Shown one piece after another: positions 61,047 through 64,000 of a DNA stretch of 64,000 bases; the stretch's first letter is position 1; the number at the start of each line of letters is the position of its first letter. The DNA is from Capitulum mitella (lineage: Eukaryota; Arthropoda; Thecostraca; Pollicipedomorpha; Pollicipedidae). Under the pieces are notes generated by a model that made no database searches, was not told the origin of the DNA, and was given only the letters and a program-made list of their open reading frames with translations. The stretch covers positions 5,023,661 through 5,087,660 of the forward strand of contig CP099851.1 of the NCBI GenBank assembly GCA_030062745.1. Reading direction: 5' to 3'. The position numbers and the translations under genes were made by a program.

Positions 61047-63400
61047 ATTGTGCTCCTCCTGGCGGCGCTGGTGGCGCCGCCTTTATCATCGGCTCTGCCA
61101 CAAGATGTCGCTGCGGCGCCACCCCAGGCCGTCCGACCTGGCCTAGACGCCGAGGTGGTCCGTCTCGAGCCGGAGGGGGAAAGGAGGAGGACCCCGGCTA
61201 CCAGTACCAGCTGCTGAACCCGGCTGACGGCAGCTACAGGTGGGTGCCGTTTTGGGTGGGGCGTTTCTCTCAGCCACACATGTGCCTGGATCCGATGGAA
61301 CGCAGGTCAGCCCCATTTTGCATCGAGCACTTCGCTGGCCTGGATGTGTGTCATTGCGTCGTCTCGGAAAGGTCGTGTCCCGGCAGAGCACGGCGGTGCC
61401 GAGTGACGAAACGCTCACCCTGGTGATTTGGGAATCGGAAGCGAAGTGAGAAAAGCCCTCATATGGTCGGGATTTAGACACATATTTTTTCTCGGCTTTG
61501 GTTGACCTCAGCAACAGGCGTTTCGATGCCATGCTTCTGGATCGAGATCCTTGAATCGACATTATAAAAAATGGGTTGCACTTTGGGTATTGCTAAATAC
61601 TCCTGAACAACATTCTAGCTAGCTGAAAACTCTTTAATGGCAATAGAACGTGCATGTAATATACATCGTGGTGACGTCCTCAGTGGTAAAACACATATCG
61701 TGACTATTAAGCCCCCGGGTCAAAGCTGCATGCTGTAACTGTCAACTAACACAACAGGGCGTGAGGGGCTACACATGGAAGACCACAATCACTACCTCGC
61801 TTTCCACCAGCCACACAGGCATGGAATCAGGCTGCCTATGATTCCCATGTTTTCTCGAGTAGTACATACCGACTTTCCTACACTTTTAACTGACACTTCA
61901 TGTTTTAATCACTTACGGAACATGGGTATGTCCTTGTTTTGTTTTGGTTCAGAACTTCCATTGCTTCGTTGTGACACTTGTCAATACCACTCGACTGACC
62001 CCACAGTTGACTGCCAGGTTTGGCTACGAGAAGCCCAATGGCGAGTTCCGCGTGGAACAGCGTCTGGGCAGCGGGCAGCTGAGGGGCATCTCCGGCACCA
62101 GGGCCGCAGACGGCACCGTGGTGGACGCCTTCAGGTCAGTGCCAGACCACACGGTACCGTGGTGGACGCCTTCAGGTCGGTGTCAGATCACACGGTACAG
62201 TGGTGGACGCCTTCAGGTCAGTGTCAGATCACACGGTACAGTGGTGGACGCCTTCAAGTCAGTGTCAGATTACACGGTACAATGGTAGATGCCCAAAAGG
62301 TCGGTGGGAAGACATTTTGTCGACTGAGATGCGGCTTGATGGTATCAAAAGGAACTTTGAAGTTGTGTGTTGCCAGTCACAAGAAAGGGAGAAAAATCAT
62401 AATGTTTCTATGTTCTATGTTTTCTATGTTTCTCTATGAACAAAACGATGTTCGAAAACAAGATGCTATGAATTCATTTCATTACGCATACGTCGCGGAC
62501 ACCTTTTGAAATGCAATCAGTGGACGCCTTCTAAACCACACGACGAGCGATGTCTACTTTGTTGCTGCGTGCATCATTACTTTTTCTTAATGCATTTTGC
62601 AATACAAAATTGCATGAATATTCTTCAGCATTTTGTAACCAAAAAACTGCAAATTCAACGTCACGCGCGTCCATGACATTGTCCGTTGCCATTGTTACTA
62701 AGCGGTTCAAAAACACCCGTGGAAAAAAACAGGTGTAAGAGCGAAAACATAACGCAGAATAGGCGGAGGAAAAGTTTGTAGGCCAACGGAATGCGTATGC
62801 AAATACATAAAATTCAAAGAAGTGTCCTATCTTTAGTAGGAGGAATTTCATGCTTCAGTGCCCAGTGACTGCGGAGTGATGTAGCTTAACCTGAAAACGG
62901 GGGTGACCAGGCCGGGCCGGCAGCTCAGTTTGTCTTTTTTCTGCTAGTTGAAGCAAGTTACTCTCGTCCTTCGACCTCGCTGGCAAACACATAAATTTTG
63001 CTTACCATTTAACTGACAAGTATGCAGCTGCGATGTACTGACACCTTCGAATACTTCGTTTTTCTTTTCACCTGATCCTCATCCACCTAATCGTCTTAGT
63101 TGAAAACAATGCTGTACTGACGGAATGACACGGAGCCAGAAGCAGTTTTATTATTACAATAATGTGTTGTGGGCGGGTGGACCCGAGATGCAGCTGTCAA
63201 ATTTCTTTTCAGTACTAGCCTACACAAAATGACATTTATTTCTCTCTTTCCCTCACAGGTACAGTTATGACGGGTACGGGTACAAACAGGAGCCGTACAC
63301 CTCGGACCAGGTGCCATCGTACCTCCGAAGCGCTGCCGGGCCTGAGGGGCTGCCGCAGCTCATCAGCCAGCTGCAGCTTTTCCCGGAGTACTTTCCATAG
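61047..63400 (+). CDS. Cuticle gene D: Rebers-Riddiford-like chitin-binding cuticle protein (first exon uncertain)
   Basis: Three exons are clear. Exon 2 (61047-61239, acceptor TTCTCAG) encodes signal-peptide sequence IVLLLAALVAPPLSSA, then LPQDVAAAPPQAVRPGLDAE and, in another register, YQYQLLNPADGSY. Exon 3 (62018-62134) encodes FGYEKPNGEFRVEQRL, then LRGISGTRAADGTVVDAF. Exon 4 (63259-63400) encodes YSYDGYGYKQEPYTSDQVP and a tail ending LFPEYFP. Introns are phase 2 with GTGGGT and GTCAGT donors. The G-x-Y-x-F-x-Y-E...NGE...E...L-x-G order resembles the Rebers-Riddiford (chitin_bind_4) consensus of proteins that bind chitin in cuticle. Exon 2 has a one-base frame break, best placed in the G5 run at 61175-61179 (one G short). 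The exon 3 donor is copied in tandem in the following intron. Confidence 0.8.
62118..62293 (+). repeat. 41-bp tandem repeat that copies the exon 3 splice donor
   Basis: Units starting GTGGTGGACGCCTTCAGGTC lie at 62118, 62159, 62200 and 62241, with a decayed partial unit at 62282. The first unit is the true exon 3 end and its donor (62135). Units 2 and 3 carry GTCGGT and GTCAGT donors in the same context, and unit 4 has GTCAGT after CAA (62258). Confidence 0.95.
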
Positions 63401-63659
63401 GAGTGGCTGCGAAGAGGATCTTCACGCGGGGATCAGTTATATTATGATTTCTATGGAGGTGGGCTTTTACTTTTCGAGTACCTTCTCTTCTGCACACCGT
63501 CTCTACAAGTCCTTCTCTCTCTTGAATTAGGGCAGCGCAGGTTTGGAATATCGACGCTTAACCAAGGAGCCCTGAGTTTCTGTCTCCTAGTAATCTCGTT
63601 CACAGCACTATACGCCGCTTGTGTGATGAAAAAGTATACACTATTTCCAAGAAAACATA

Positions 63660-63665
63660 AATAAA
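63660..63665 (+). terminator. Polyadenylation signal of gene D
   Basis: AATAAA lies 260 bp after the TAG stop and is followed by a GT-rich stretch (CGTGTGTATTTTGTC), the usual downstream element. Confidence 0.65.
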
Positions 63666-63670
63666 CGTGT

Positions 63671-64000
63671 GTATTTTGTCTTCATGTATGAATCCTCGTC
63701 AGGCTCTTTGAAGCATGATTGGAATTCAGTACCACGGACATCTACCACCCTTGCTCGTCGTGTATTGCACAACATAGTGGTGATGATATTGGTACATCTA
63801 CTTTTATCCCGAATTTCATCTACCAATTGCGATACAGCAGCCAAATGAGAAAAACGCTCCAAAAGCCGTTGAATTAAGTGCAAAAATTACAGATAAAACT
63901 GTCGTTGACTTCGCTGTCAAACATCAGCTATGATATGCAATCGACACGAAAGATCCATGACGAACTAAAATATCTTTACGCTGTTCTGATCAGTGCCGTA
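63671..64000. other. Intergenic, nothing recognised
   Basis: Sequence past the likely polyadenylation site of gene D, with no supported feature. Confidence 0.35.

Noticed and set aside
1-64000. Retrovirus-like, LTR or other virus-derived element
   Set aside because: No long terminal repeats and no gag, integrase, protease, capsid or envelope signatures were seen; the only reverse transcriptase is of LINE type.

Overview
This looks like arthropod nuclear DNA, probably from a crustacean; a barnacle is plausible but unproven. The evidence is the spliced genes (GT-AG introns, TATA boxes 25-35 bp ahead of likely start sites), cuticle proteins rich in GYxGLAHGYAAAP-type repeats, GC-rich coding DNA set in AT-richer non-coding DNA, and dense LINE, hAT-like and piggyBac-like debris. 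I see no bacterial operons, CRISPR arrays, rRNA or convincing tRNAs, and no retrovirus-like or virus-derived element.

Four structural cuticle genes carry nearly all the readable coding sequence. Cuticle gene A (3495-3942, minus) encodes about 79 aa. Gene B (13114-13792, minus) encodes about 168 aa but has a one-base frame break in a homopolymer. Gene C (53989-54998, plus) encodes 233 aa. Gene D (61047-63400, plus, first exon uncertain) is a Rebers-Riddiford-like chitin-binding cuticle protein, also with a one-base frame break in a homopolymer. A, B and C share one design: a TATA box, a first coding exon of only 3-4 codons (MFRL, MKV, MNAL) and a phase-0 intron that splits the signal peptide. 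D's second exon begins the same way. The window also opens on the last 53 bases of an exon of an unidentified gene. A TATA-less first exon (ATG plus two codons, then GTGAGT) lies at 57706-57714 and could belong to gene D or to another gene.

The rest is mobile-element and satellite DNA. A piggyBac-like non-autonomous family (TTAA ends, CCCTATTCCCGG termini, about 1.2 kb) has four copies at 5656-6785, 26009-27221, 27723-28938 (inverted) and 29874-31091. The middle two are nearly identical and make a 2.9 kb palindrome. All four carry clusters of TGACCT/AGGTCA nuclear-receptor half-sites, including DR1 and FTZ-F1/ERR-type arrangements. A three-level nest lies at 43094-48229: a TTAA element holds a 3.4 kb hAT-like element with a perfect 8-bp target duplication, which holds another TTAA element. 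A 2.9 kb hAT-like element (22449-25373) and three copies of a 270-bp hAT MITE (23969, 35164, 39986) also show 8-bp duplications. LINE 3' remnants lie at 32044-32396 (plus) and 51946-53025 (minus). Four minisatellites (18, 24, 48 and 41 bp) are present; the 48-bp array sits just upstream of gene C's TATA box, and the 41-bp array copies a splice donor of gene D.

The most unusual points are the nuclear-receptor half-site arrays on transposons in a neighbourhood of moult-related genes, the splice-donor minisatellite in gene D, the triple nest and the large palindrome. Long stretches (about 16-22 kb, 36-43 kb and 48-51 kb) hold nothing I can name.
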